Shown in pieces: positions 52,772 to 62,649 of a stretch of DNA of 64,000 nucleotides. Numbering within the stretch: position 1 is the first letter of the stretch; every line of letters begins with the position of its first letter. A model generated the notes under the pieces. The model saw only the letters and a list, made by a program, of their open reading frames with translations, was not told where the DNA came from and made no database searches. A program made the position numbers and the translations under genes. Source of the DNA: Sphingomonadales bacterium (GTDB lineage: Bacteria; Pseudomonadota; Alphaproteobacteria; Sphingomonadales; Sphingomonadaceae); the NCBI GenBank assembly GCA_016720115.1, contig JADJXT010000001.1, positions 1,753,085-1,817,084 of the forward strand, given 5' to 3'.

Positions 52772-52809
52772 GGGGTCACCACACGAAAGTGCGTTTTACG
52801 TACGCTAAG
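52772..52809. repeat. Left terminal inverted repeat of the Tn3 element
   Basis: 38 bp starting GGGGTCACCACACG and ending GTACGCTAAG. It matches the right end (56996-57033, inverted) at 33 of 38 positions. The outermost GGGG replaces era coding sequence at this point. Confidence 0.9.
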
Positions 52810-52841
52810 GGAGAACCTCTCGTGAACACGGGCGCACGCCG

Positions 52842-55813
52842 TCATGCGGCCAGGAGCGATGACGGTATGCGCAGCGGGCGGAACTGGCCCGGATCGGGGC
52901 GGTTTTCGACATTCCAACGATAATCGCCGGTGAGTGAGATATGCTCCCATCCCAGTGGGGCGATGTGGCGAGCAATGTGCTCCGGGATCGAAAGGGCGCC
53001 GACTGCCTGTTCGAGATAGCGGGTATTCCACAGGATGATGGCGGCTACGAGCAGATTGAGGCCGGAGGCGCGATAGGTCTGGTTCTCGAACCGCCGGTCG
53101 CGCAGCTCGCCGAGCTGGTTGAAGAAGAGCGCCCGAGCGAGCGCGTTGCGGGCCTCACCCTTGTTGAGCCCGGCCTGGGTGCGACGGCGCAGGTCGAGAT
53201 CGCGCAGCCAGTCGAGCATGAAGGTCGAGCGCTCGATCCGTCCGACCTCGCGTAAGGCCAGGGCCAGTCCGTTCTGGCGCGGATAGGCGGACAATCTGCG
53301 CAGCATCGCCGATGCGGTGGTGGTGCCGCTGCGGATTGAGGTGGTGAGGCGCAGCAGTTCGTCCCAATGGGCAGCGACATGCCCGATGGCGACCGGATCT
53401 CCGGTCATGCCGGCCAGCAGCGGCCCGGCTTCCTGGCCCGGCAGAAGATGCAGGCGCCGGTCTTTCAGATCGCGCAGGCGCGGCGCGAAGCGGTAGCCGA
53501 AGAAGGGCATGAGGCCAAACACATGATCGGATGCGCCGCCGGTGTCGGTGTAATGCTCTTCGATCGACAGGCCGGTGGCGTGGTATAGCAGTCCGTCGAG
53601 GACATAGGGAGCTTCGCCGGCGGTCGCCGCGATCACGCGGCTCGCGAACGGATCATATTGGTCTGACACATGGGTGTAGAAGCTGACACCCGGCTCATTG
53701 CCGTTGCGGGCGTTGATGTCGCTGATCGCCGCGCCGCGCCCGCCCGCATGGAAAAGCTGGCCGTCGCTCGAAGAGGTGGTGCCGTCGCCCCACAGCGCGG
53801 ACAACGGCACGGTGCGGTGAACGTCGATCAACCGCCCGAGTGCTTCGCCATAGGCGGCCTCGCTGATATGCCAGTCGTGCAGATGGGCGAGCTGGCGCAA
53901 GGTCGCGCCCTGACAGGTCTCGGCCATGCGCGTCAGCCCGAGATTGATGCCGTCGGCCAGAATCACGGTCAGGAGCGCGTTGCGGTCATCCGCCACGCGA
54001 CCGGAGCGGCGATGGGTGAAGCATTCGGAAAAGCCGGTCCAGCTATCGACTTCCAATAGGAGATCGGTGATCTTCACGCGCGGCAGCCGATCATAGGCAA
54101 CGCGGCGCATATCCTCTGCGTCGGGTGGTGTGATCGCCTTGAGCGGCGATATGACAAGGCCGCTGCCATCAAGGCGCACCTGAGGCAGTTCTCCCTGCCG
54201 GGCGAGGATAGTCACCCGCTCGATGGCAGTGTCGAGGCTGGCGCGGCGTTCGGCAACGAAGCTGTCGAAATCGGTATTGATCGCCAGCGGCAGCGGCCCT
54301 CTCGCGCGCATTGCGTCGAAGGTGGCAGGCGGCAGGAGATAGCTGTCGAAAGCACGATACTGGCGGCTCTCTGCCACCCATATGTCGCCGGCACGTAGGC
54401 GGTCCCGTAATTGTGTCAGCACGCACAGTTCATAGGCGGCGCGCACGACGTGACCGTCGCGCAGTACGAACGGCCGCCATGACGGCGGCACGAAGCGAAG
54501 CGGCGGCTTGTCGGGCAGGCGGCGGCGACCGGTGCGATAAATATCGGCCACGAGGCGCACCGCATCGAGGAGCCCCTGCACTGCGCCGGCACCGCGAAAC
54601 TCGAAGGCGTTGAGGAACGGCCCGATCACGGAGCGCAACGAGCGCTGCCGCTCGATCAATTCGGCCGTGCGGTCGATCGTTTCCGGCGCGATCAGCAGTT
54701 CGAGTCCACGACCGCCGTTCCCAGCCTTTCCCAGTCGATCGAACCGATGGCGGCAAGAGAATCGACGCCCCGCGCCCGCGCGTCGAGCAAGGCCCGGCAC
54801 GAGCCGGTGAGCAGGCGAAGCTGCGCCTGAAGCGAACGGATCGTGCCGATCGCCTTATCCTTGGTGCGGTTCTCGGCCCGGCGCATCATGGTCCCCAAGA
54901 GTTTGTCCATCATCGTCAGCACGGCATCGGTCAGGCTTTCCTCGAGCCGGATGCCGGCAGCGGCAAGGATCGCAAGACGGCGCCTGTCGGGGAGTTCCGC
55001 CAGATGCTGCGACGTGATCCGCGCTGCCTCGTCCGCGATCCGGTCGAACGCCGTCTGCGGGATCGTCGCGGCACGCGAGGCCGCAAGGCCCAGCGCGCGA
55101 ACATGGTCGAGCCGTTCGATCAGTCGCAGGACATTGCGCGGCGCCGGTGACAGCGGCGGGTTGCGCAACCATGAGAGCCAGGTTGCGCTCTTGTCGTCGC
55201 GCCGCGACAGCAGGGCGTCGAGCGCCGCGCGTTCAGGATCGCCGAGATCCCCGGCGAGCACGTCATGGATCAGATCCCCGGCCTGCTGCCGCGCTCGTCG
55301 CACGATAGCCTCGACCACCGTCACAGGTGGCAGCAGCAATCGCCGGCGTCGCATCTCGTCGATGACGATGCCGGCAAGCCGCGAGGGTTGGGTGACGGTC
55401 TGCGCGATCGGCATGGCGAACGCGACCAGCGCGTGAAAATCCGCGCGGCTGAAAACAAGATGGCCGAAGCGCCGCGACAGGTCGACGAGGTGCGTCCGCC
55501 GCGTCTCGTCGCGCCGGGCATAGTCGCCCCATGACGCGGGCGACACCTCCAACTGGCGGGCCACGAACGCGAGGATCGGCATGGGTGGTGCTTCGCCGGC
55601 TTCCAGCACGCGCCCCGGCCAGCGGAGATACAGCAGCAGCATCGCAAAGCCGAGGCGGGTGGCATCGCCACGCCGGGATGCGATCAGTTCGAGGTCGTCA
55701 CGGGTCAGGGTGAAGTGGCGCGCGATCTCGCGTTCATCGAGCGACGGATCATAATGGCCCGCCAGCATTTCGCGTGTCAGCAGGTGTCTTCTAGCCAAGG
55801 TCGAACCCTCCAT
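52842..55813 (-). pseudogene. tnpA: Tn3-family transposase TnpA, one frameshift
   Basis: Two ORFs together give a ~988-aa Tn3 transposase. The N-terminal DUF4158 part (55813 to ~54700) reads LARRHLLTREMLAGHYDP. The C-terminal DDE part has ILADGINLGLTRMAETC, HVSDQYDPFASRVI and HYTDTGGASDHVFG. The frame breaks at ~54700 where one G seems lost (GACTCGAAC for GACTCGGAAC). It cuts and joins transposon ends replicatively, forming cointegrates. If the missing base is an error the enzyme is complete; if real, it is dead. Confidence 0.88.
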
Positions 55814-55923
55814 GTCGCTGTCCGTCAGACGTCCGTTGGACGGTCACCGGGAATGTGTCCGTCAACTCTGGACCTTCGATGGCGATTCGGACAAGGTCGC
55901 ATAATGATGGGAAAACGGACACG
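55814..55923. promoter_or_regulatory. Putative res site and divergent tnpA/tnpR promoters
   Basis: The 110 bp between the divergent genes contain four copies of one hexamer: TGTCCG at 55819 and 55856, and its complement CGGACA at 55888 and 55916. A palindrome GTCCGTTGGAC lies at 55831-55841. Paired resolvase half-sites in this position are expected for a Tn3 res, where TnpR resolves cointegrates and represses both genes. Confidence 0.6.
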
Positions 55924-56487
55924 ATGGGGCGGCACGTGGCGCTGATCGGCTATGCGCGGGTTTCCACTCCCGACCAGAAGCTCTCGCTCCAGCACGACGC
56001 ATTGGAGCGGGCGGGATGCGAACGTGTTTTCGACGATCAGGCGTCGGGTGCCAGAACCGACAGGCCCGGTCTTGGCGAAGCGCTGGCCTATCTGCGCACC
56101 GGCGACACGCTGGTTGTGTGGAAGCTCGATCGGCTCGGCCGCTCGATGGGCCACCTGATCGAGAAGATCGGCGAGCTGGCGGCGCGAGGCATCGGGTTCC
56201 GTTCGCTCACCGAAAACATCGACACCACCACGCCGGGAGGTATGCTGGTGTTCAATATCTTCGGCTCCCTGGCGCAGTTCGAGCGCGATCTGATCAGCGA
56301 GCGCACTCAGGCGGGCCTGCGCGCCGCGCGCGAGCGCGGTAGCAAGGGGGCGCCGCCCTGTCGTCACCCCCGACAAGCTGCGCAAAGCGCGGACGCATAT
56401 CGCAGCAGGCCTCACCGTGCGCGAGGCTGCCGCTCGCCTGAAAATCGGAAAACCGCCCTCTACAAGGCGTTAGAGTCCAACGCATAG
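55924..56487 (+). pseudogene. tnpR: Serine resolvase TnpR, with two compensating frameshifts
   Basis: From MGRHVALIGYARVSTPDQ (catalytic Ser) through VVWKLDRLGRSMGHLIE and FNIFGSLAQFERDLISERT it is a normal resolvase/invertase. Near the C-terminus the frame slips by an extra G at 56346-56350 and returns by a missing A at 56449-56452. In between, the correct frame reads VVTPDKLRKARTHIAAGL then TVREAAARLKIGKTALYK, the HTH domain. Both slips are in homopolymer runs, so errors are likely. It resolves cointegrates at res. Confidence 0.87.
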
Positions 56488-56566
56488 CCGGAACCTCATG
56501 GACGTGTATTCATCCACCAAGCCAAAGCAGACATCGAGCCAATCTGCTCATCTCTTAGGAGAATTC

Positions 56567-56965
56567 ATGCGCAACATCGTCAACGCACTACTTCTGCATG
56601 AGGATAAAATTCTGCTGGCTCGCCGAAGCCAACATCGCAAAGCCTATCCAGATCGGTGGAGCTTTCCAGGCGGTCATGTCGAAACCGGGGAAACCATCGA
56701 AGACGCATTATCCCGCGAGCTGACAGAGGAAATTGACGTTATCCCACAGGACTACGAGTTGCTCTCCCAACTGAGAGACCCCAATGCGAGGGCCGATCCA
56801 GTTACATACCATCTATTTTGCGTGAGAAGCTGGAAGGGCGATCCAACCATCATGGACGATGAACATACAGAACTTCGTTGGTTTACTCTCAACGAAGCAA
56901 GCTCGCTCTCTGATTTGGCCTTGGAGGAATATCGGCCGCTGTTCATGAACTTATACCGAGAATAA
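56567..56965 (+). CDS. NUDIX hydrolase, transposon passenger
   Basis: 132 aa from MRNIVNALLLHEDKILLARR, with a strong TTAGGAGAATTC ribosome-binding site. The Nudix box GHVETGETIEDALSRELTEE is present; the later conserved Gly of the box is Asp (EEIDV). The family hydrolyses nucleoside-diphosphate derivatives; substrate unknown. Base composition is visibly poorer in G+C than all neighbours, so it came from another source. It has no frameshift, unlike the genes around it. It sits inside the element just before the right repeat. Confidence 0.88.
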   Translation: MRNIVNALLLHEDKILLARRSQHRKAYPDRWSFPGGHVETGETIEDALSRELTEEIDVIPQDYELLSQLRDPNARADPVTYHLFCVRSWKGDPTIMDDEHTELRWFTLNEASSLSDLALEEYRPLFMNLYRE

Positions 56966-56995
56966 AACCATTCACGTGTTCATCATATGTTCTGG

Positions 56996-57033
56996 CTTAG
57001 CGTACATAGAACGCACTCCCGTGTAGTGACCCC
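56996..57033. repeat. Right terminal inverted repeat of the Tn3 element
   Basis: On the minus strand it starts GGGGTCACTACACG and ends GTACGCTAAG, the partner of 52772-52809. Its bases are also translated as the last residues and the TAA stop of the mauA reading frame. Confidence 0.9.
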
Positions 57034-57518
57034 AAGCACCAGATGATGTCATTGTTCGTCTGCGGATGCGACGTCTCGGTCGCCCGGTCGGTATTGTCGC
57101 AGGCGCAGCGTCCGCAATCGGCGGTCCCGCAGCAATCGCGATAGGCGACCAGATAGGCCCGCCCATCGTCCGGGTTGATGCAGGTGCCGACCCACGACGT
57201 CGGGGACGGTTCGGTTCCCGGCGGACAGGTGTGGACGCCGCCTCCGCAGCAGGTACATAAAGATCCGTCGATCGCGCAGTAGCGCCAATAGTCGCACAGG
57301 GTATCGTCGCTCGTCTGCGCGTGACGGGCGAACTCGGTCTTCGCATGGCCCGACCGGTCCTTCGTGCCGGCCCATGCGCGGCTGACCGGGAGGACGGGAA
57401 AGACGGGCGCGGCAACGAGGACGGCCCCAAGTCTCGAGAGCAGGCCCCGGCGCGACGTCCTTCCCGCCATCTGTCGCAAGGCGCCCTCGAATTTTCCATC
57501 CAGCAGAGACTTTGACAT
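56997..57518 (-). pseudogene. mauA: Methylamine dehydrogenase light chain, C-terminus replaced by transposon end
   Basis: 173 aa as it stands. A Tat-type leader (TSRRGLLSRLGAVLVAA, ending SRAWAG) is followed by the Cys-rich light chain: CDYWRYCAIDGSLCTCCGGG, SWVGTC, RAYLVAYRDCCG and NDIIWCLG. The two Trp expected to form tryptophan tryptophylquinone (in SWV and IIW) are present. After WCLG the sequence SLHGSAFYVR and the stop come from the Tn3 inverted repeat. The natural last ~20 residues, including a disulfide Cys, are lost, so the enzyme is probably inactive. It follows mauD by 14 bp. Confidence 0.88.
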
Positions 57519-57532
57519 CTGATTTGCCCCCC

Positions 57533-58138
57533 TTAGTGCGCGGCCTGCGCCTTGCGCGTTTCGATATAGTCCTGCACCGAATGCAGGCCGGTCTCGGCCG
57601 ACACGAACATGCTTTCGATATGCTCGCGGCTGTTCACGAGGCCACGCGACAATATCGTCCCGTCGTCGCCGAGCAGGACGGCGTGAGGAAGTTTGTCCAC
57701 GGCGAAGGACCGTCCGAGCAGAGCGTCGTTCAGAAAATGATATCCGCCAAGGTCTGCGGTCTCGACGAGCTTTCTCTGAGCGCCCTCACGATCGTCGCCT
57801 GCGAAGATCAGCTCCACATCCTCCGAACGGGCGAGGCTCTTTGCGAAGGGAATGAGCTTTTGCAGACTGGGCAGTGCGACGAGACGAAGAGGATGAGGCG
57901 CCGTTTGCCGGGCGCAAGCGCGCCGCCAATGTCGACGTGGTGGCCCTCGAGCGAATACGCCCGAACCTTTGGCGCCGGCCCGCCAACCGTCGGACCTTGC
58001 TTGGGCGTCAACGCCCCGGCGGGTGCGACCCGCTCGTGCAGGACCCCGACCTGCCGGGCGAGAAGCGAGAATGGCGACGATCGCGGCGACGAGGAGAATC
58101 CAGGTCAGGATCTGCGAGACAATGAGGGCGGTGATCAT
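57533..58138 (-). pseudogene. mauD: MauD, thioredoxin-like methylamine dehydrogenase maturation protein, frameshifted
   Basis: Start MITALIVSQILTWILLVAAI is a membrane anchor. In the corrected frame the middle reads APAGALTPKQGPTVGGPAPK and ILFVSSHCPVCK with the CPxC redox motif. The rest (FAKSLARSEDVELIFAGDD to the end) is back in the first frame. An extra T near 58060-58068 and a missing A in the run at 57858-57861 explain both slips. MauD helps form the many disulfides of the light chain in the periplasm. Its ATG overlaps the mauE stop. Confidence 0.82.
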
Positions 58139-58681
58139 GTGGAGCGCACTCCGGCGCGCGGCGTTGGCTGCATCCGCGATACGGCGCGATATATGCGGAT
58201 CAGAAGCAAAGTTGCGGCGCCGCAGGTCAGGGCCTGCGGCAGTTGCGATCGAAATCGAAGCCTCGCCGATACCCGTCGAGACGGTCAAAGCCGCCGCCAG
58301 CAGCAGGTTGCCGCCAGCGATCGCCCAACTGATCGGCGTCGCATCACCGCCGCAGCCGCATTCGAGCTCGGTGCGTCCGCGCAGAAGGTTGAGCGCCACG
58401 GCCAGTCCGAAAGCCGCGAACATTGTGGCGGCGCCGCAGATGACGGCCGGCACGCCGGGGAGAATGAGCAGGATCCCGAAGAGCATTTCCGCAATCGGCA
58501 AGGCCGCGGCGAACGGGAGCACGAGGGGTGCGGGCACGATATCATAGGCCGCGACAACCGGCGAGAAATCGTCGCTCGACCAGAATTTCGACGCGCCCGC
58601 CGCAACCAGCATCGTCCCTGCAAAGCCGTGGATCGCCCCGACGCCCGCGTCGGCCAGAAACGAAGGCAGATCGCCGGTCAT
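58135..58681 (-). pseudogene. mauE: MauE, membrane protein for light-chain maturation, frameshifted
   Basis: Starts MTGDLPSFLADAGVGAIHG, coupled to mauB by ATGA. DoxX/MauE-like helices follow: FAGTMLVAAGASKFW, LPFAAALPIAEMLFGILLIL and a GRTELECGCGG loop. Near 58222-58240 a one-base slip moves to a frame giving AATLLLIRIYRAV and a TGA that overlaps the mauD ATG, the expected arrangement. Without the slip mauE runs into mauD as one frame, which I regard as an artefact. MauE is needed with MauD for stable light chain. Confidence 0.75.
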
Positions 58682-59839
58682 GGCCCGACTGCGGGTACGA
58701 GCAGCATGCCGTGGCCCGCCTCTTCGATTTCATGCTTCGGCTCAAGGGTCAGCGCATCCCAGACGAACAGGGTCCCCTCGCTGCCGAGGAACAGTAGCGG
58801 CGCGGCGTCCTGACTGACGGCAAGATCGGTGATGCTCCCGGGCAATTTCACACGCTTCAGAAGCTTGCGCGTCGACGCCTCGAAAACCCATATCTCTGGC
58901 CCGGAACCTTCTGCGACCAGAACTCGCCCATGTGCATGAGCACGAACAGGCGGTCGGCACGGCTGTTGTAAGCGAGTGGTTGGCGGCCGCCGGGATACCA
59001 GTTGACGTTGAGTGGCGCGGTGGTGCCGACGGGATAGCCAGCGGCCTCCTGAAGCGACCATGGCTCGCCGAGCTTCAGCGTCCCCTTGTTGCTCGCGCTG
59101 ACGACCTTCCCGCTATACGTGAGGAAAACAGCTTCGGCGGTCAGCGCATTGACTGCGAAATTGTCGAACACGGGGTCGTTTTCCGCCGAGAAGAAGGCCT
59201 CGCTCGTCGTGACGACAGGCTCCTTGCGCTGTCCGACCGATACCAGCCCGGCGGTTCCGTCCGAACAGAGTGTGATACCGCCGTCCTTGCCAAATCCGGT
59301 TACGAGCGAACAGCCCGGAACCTCGACAGTCTTCGTCACGCGCCCGGCCCCGAGGTCGACAACCGCGATCGAATTGGCCGGGTCCATATTGTAAACGAAT
59401 GCGTGGCGGCCGTCGCCGGATATGCCGACGAGATTTTGCGATTGCCCACAAGCAGCCGGCCCGGAAGGCTTATTTCGCGCAGCACCTTCAGCGTCTTCGC
59501 GTCACGGACGGTGAGATAATCCTGGCGAGTGCCGCGATTGTGCTTTGTCCAGACAGTTTCAGCAGTGTAGAAATAGCGACCGGCAGGGTCAGCCGCCGTG
59601 CTCGCGAGCTGGGTGATATGCAACTGGCCGAGCATCTTGCCCGTCTCGCCGTCGAAGATGCGATTGGCACCTCCGGCCCAATTATCCTCGGTAATGATCC
59701 AGTGCGGCGAGACGTCCGGCAGGGCAAGCGTGTCGCTATCTTCGACCTCGAGCGGCGCCGGGGCATCGTCTTGGGCCGACGCCAGCGGCGAGACCGACAT
59801 CAGCGACGCTGCAATCAATGGTCCGAACAGGCGCTTCAT
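58678..59839 (-). pseudogene. mauB: Methylamine dehydrogenase heavy chain, two frameshifts
   Basis: Begins MKRLFGPLIAASLMSVSPLA with a signal peptide (cleavage near ASAQ). The seven-bladed propeller is spread over three frames: PHWIITEDNWAGGANRIFDG, then SIAVVDLGAGRVTKTVEVPG, and GPEIWVFEASTRKLLKR at the end. Slips are at 59434-59437 (one A lost from an A-run on the coding strand) and near 58898 (one C lost). The heavy chain carries the light chain in the periplasm. Order B-E-D-A matches known mau operons. mauC and mauG are not seen. Confidence 0.83.
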
Positions 59840-60429
59840 GACATCTCCCCGACTGACAAATGGCCCGCGAAGTGCCCGTCGATCGCCGCCACGGCCTCGC
59901 CCTTCAAGAGTGAGGCAGTCTCCGGCGCGTTGGTCGACCCCTGGCTGTCCAAGAGCCGCCGCGAGGCTTCGCATTCCATGAAGATTAGCTATTCCTCACG
60001 TCGTACCGAGGCAACTGCTTCACCTCGTTTGTCGAGGGTGGACAAGGCCGTGCGCCGCGCCCGCGTCGGCATCTATCAGTGACAATATTTGAATTTTAGA
60101 ACAATCGGTTAAGTGAGAATTTGGGCTGACAGGCGTTGGCGCAATGGTGCCGCGCCATCACCATTGCAGCCGGTTTTGTCACCGTCTGGTTCGCGCGCGT
60201 CCGAAGCGTCATGCCGGCTATGCGGTGGGCGGCCATGCGCCCGTGCCGGTCACGCCCCACAGCCTCATTGCCACGGCGGTGACCGAGCGACACCCAGGAG
60301 GGAAAAATAGGCACCAGTCGGGCCGAAAAATTCGCTGTGACGCTGCGGATGAGGTTCAAACAGCGGTAAGGCGTCGGCTTCGGCCCGACCTTTGTTGTTG
60401 CGCGTGCGGCTGGCTTCGGGAGGGGCATT
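59840..60429. other. 590-bp stretch without a recognisable gene
   Basis: It lies between divergent mauB and the amine oxidase gene. ORFs exist on both strands but none shows family motifs, and mauF, often upstream of mauB, was not recognised. An AT-rich patch at 60083-60115 is a candidate promoter zone. Given the frameshift density here, a broken gene could be hidden. Confidence 0.4.
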
Positions 60430-61868
60430 ATGAACGGACTGGATCGGCGGACTTTTCTTGCTTCCTCACTCCTCGCGGGAACCGTCCGTGAACGGCCCGC
60501 GCGCATCGGCGCGCGAGGCGGAGGAATTGGCCGAGCGGCGAGTTTGGGACGTTATCGTCATCGGAGCCGGGGTCAGCGGATTGTCCGCGGCGGCCGAGAT
60601 CCGACGGGCGGGAAAATCCGTTCTCGTGCTCGAGGCGCGCGATCGCATCGGTGGCAGGATGTGGACGGACCGTACCTCCATGTCGATCCCGATCGAACGC
60701 GGCTGCGAACTCATCCACGGCGGTCCCCACGTCTCGACCCTGGCGATATGTAAAAGCGAAAAGCTTCGAACGAAGATGTTCAGGCGCTATTTTCGCAAGG
60801 TGAATGCGGGCGATCCTTGGCAGCCGCGGGATATCGTCGCCCATTTTTTCTTTCCGCGGGGCAAGCCTGCGGGTCTCCGTCTCCGCTCCCTGCGCCCGGT
60901 CCAGTCAGACGGGCGAGGCCTATCTCCGGAGCCTTGGATTGCCGCCCGAAAACTGGCCGGTGAATGTCCATCGCCTCGCGATCGATCTCGAGCCCTCTAT
61001 AATCAGCCCGCGACGCACATCGTCGACATGCTGGAGCGCTGCATCCGCATTCGGACGACCCGTCCTTGTTCGAGGCCGTGCCGCTTCCCGATCCTGACGA
61101 TCCCGCCCGCGACAATGGCGATTATCGCGTGGTTGGCGGATACGACCAGATTTTGAAGCCGATCGCCTCGGGACTGGACATTCTCCTGTCGACCAAAGTC
61201 GAACGTGCTCGCATGGAGCGGAAGCGGAGTCTAAATTCTCGCGGGGCGTGCATCTGCAAGGGCTCGCGCTGCATCGTGACGTTGCCAGCCGGCGTCCTTG
61301 CGGCCGAAACTGTTCGGTTCGAGCGCCCCCTCCTGAGCCGAAGCGCCAAAATTTGCGCGATTCGCATACCTTCCCGTCTTCAAGTCGATTCTCCGAATTC
61401 GACCATCAGGTTCTGTCCTTTTCGGCGGTCCGACCGATCAGGCCGCGATTTACACGCATGATCCGAAGAGCATGGAATGCGTCGTGGGGACGCCCGGTTT
61501 CGTGGGAGAAATCTGGGTAAATTGGTCGACAGGCGATGCGGCACGGCGGCTCTGGCGCTGCCGCCCGAACAACGATCTGAGGCATCGCTCGAACAGGTCC
61601 GGCTTGCTGCGGGCGACAATGGCATCCGATATCGAAAAGCGGCAATCCACGACTGGGCGAATGACCCTTATGCGATGGGCGCCTACGGCTGCCGAGAAGA
61701 TCGCGGGCCTCACCCGAACCGGCCGGTCCCGCCCCGCATTTCGCTGGGATCCAGACCAGCAGCGTCCACACCTCGCACGACAGCGGAGTGGCTGCGGCTC
61801 GGGCTGTGCTGGGCGCATTGCGCCAGTTCGAACCTCCTTTCCCGGTGGTTCGAACCGCGGGCTGCTGA
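60430..61868 (+). pseudogene. Tat-exported flavin amine oxidase, multiple frameshifts
   Basis: Start MNGLDRRTFLASSLLAGTV has a twin-arginine leader. After a frame change the FAD fold reads WDVIVIGAGVSGLSAAAEIR and VLEARDRIGGRMW, then MFRRYFRKVNAGDPW. Later pieces in other frames are GDYRVVGGYDQILKPIASGL, VTLPAGVLAAETVRF, HDWANDPYAMGAYG, and the C-terminal FAD-contact segment FAGIQTSSVHTSHDSGVAAA ending at TGA 61868. At least five slips are needed. The family oxidises amines to aldehydes with H2O2. Its place beside mau suggests related amine use (inference). Confidence 0.78.
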
Positions 61869-62409
61869 ACCGACCGGCCGCATGCCGCCGCCTTTGTCCG
61901 ACCTGTCGGGCTGGCCGAAAATAGATCCAGATCGGACCCAGTTCTTCTTGGAACATACCAGTCCAGCGAACAAAGTATTCCCTATGCTCGAGAAACGAGC
62001 ATCGTGTTCCGGGCTCTGCCACGAATGTCCAGGCTCTAGCCAAAGGTGTCAGTGTGTACGCCCGACGTGCGCTTTCTATAGCTCGGTCTACCTTTTGCGG
62101 GATGAGAAATTAGCTTCCCGATAATAATCCGATTATAAAATAGATGCTCTTCGTCGGTGACGCTTATCCGCCATGACCATAGGGACGGGCGCGGCGGAAA
62201 GCCTCTTCCGAACGGCGCCGGACCCAGCGCCCGATCCGCGAAGGCCGAAGCGCTCGCGGCGGGCGGCACGCGCGCTGCTCAAAGGCCGGCTCAGGCGGAC
62301 AAAAATAGCATCGATATTCAGCAGCCACCCCTCGCGCCTTGCTCGCGCCATCACGCGACATCGCCCGCCAGCCCCGCCGCTGAGGCCCGGCCGCTGGAAG
62401 GAGCTTTCC
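61869..62409. other. 541-bp stretch without a recognisable gene
   Basis: It contains a small hairpin ATGCTCG-AGAAA-CGAGCAT at 61984-62002 and an AT-rich segment at 62090-62150, likely a promoter zone. The right part (62170-62400) is G/C-rich with several overlapping ORFs but no motif I can name. A good ribosome-binding site (AAGGAGC) for the AlpA-like gene lies at its end. Confidence 0.4.
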
Positions 62410-62634
62410 ATGACGCAGTCCATCCGCCGCGTTTTCTCCGACCCCCGAGGCGGCAAGACAGCGTCGGTCTCGCACCCGGACGCTCGAAGCATGCCGCTGC
62501 TGGAACCGGGCGGTCTATCGCAAGCTCGGCGGCCGCGTCGTCTATGCGATCGACGAACTCGACGCTTGGAACAGGCTCGGCCGCCACACACCTCCACGTC
62601 CGACCCGGGCAGCGGTGTCGTGCGCCCGGCATAG
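62410..62634 (+). pseudogene. AlpA-like HTH regulator/excisionase, frameshifted
   Basis: Starts MTQSIRRVFSDP. With small indel corrections it continues to TLEKHAAAGTGPVYRKLGGR, VVYAIDELDAWN and ends VVRPA before TAG, 75 residues or so. This is the winged-HTH of the MerR/AlpA excisionase type found at the head of sphingomonad integrative conjugative elements. At least three slips are needed, the first an extra C in the CCCCC run near 62442. Likely role: control of island genes. Confidence 0.65.
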
Positions 62635-62649
62635 GGGCGAACCACGCTG

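Larger units (their letters stand above)
52772..57033. mobile_element. Tn3-family transposon (4262 bp) with NUDIX passenger
   Basis: It is bounded by 38-bp inverted repeats (33/38 identical) that begin GGGGTCAC and end TACGCTAAG, the Tn3 terminal pattern. Contents left to right: tnpA (minus), intergenic putative res, tnpR (plus), NUDIX gene (plus). The left end cuts era and the right end cuts mauA. Flanking 5-mers are GACAA and AAGCA, so there is no target duplication. tnpA and tnpR carry single-base frameshifts. Confidence 0.9.

Noticed and set aside
52767..57038. A simple transposon insertion with a 5-bp target duplication
   Set aside because: GACAA on the left and AAGCA on the right do not match, and the two flanks belong to different genes.
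57533..58681. A natural MauE-MauD fusion protein
   Set aside because: The frame is continuous, but its middle lacks the CPxC motif, which lies in another frame. A one-base correction gives the usual mauE stop overlapping the mauD start.
60096..60506. 136-codon minus-strand ORF between mauB and the oxidase
   Set aside because: Arg/Pro-rich with no recognisable motif; it overlaps the Tat leader of the amine oxidase.
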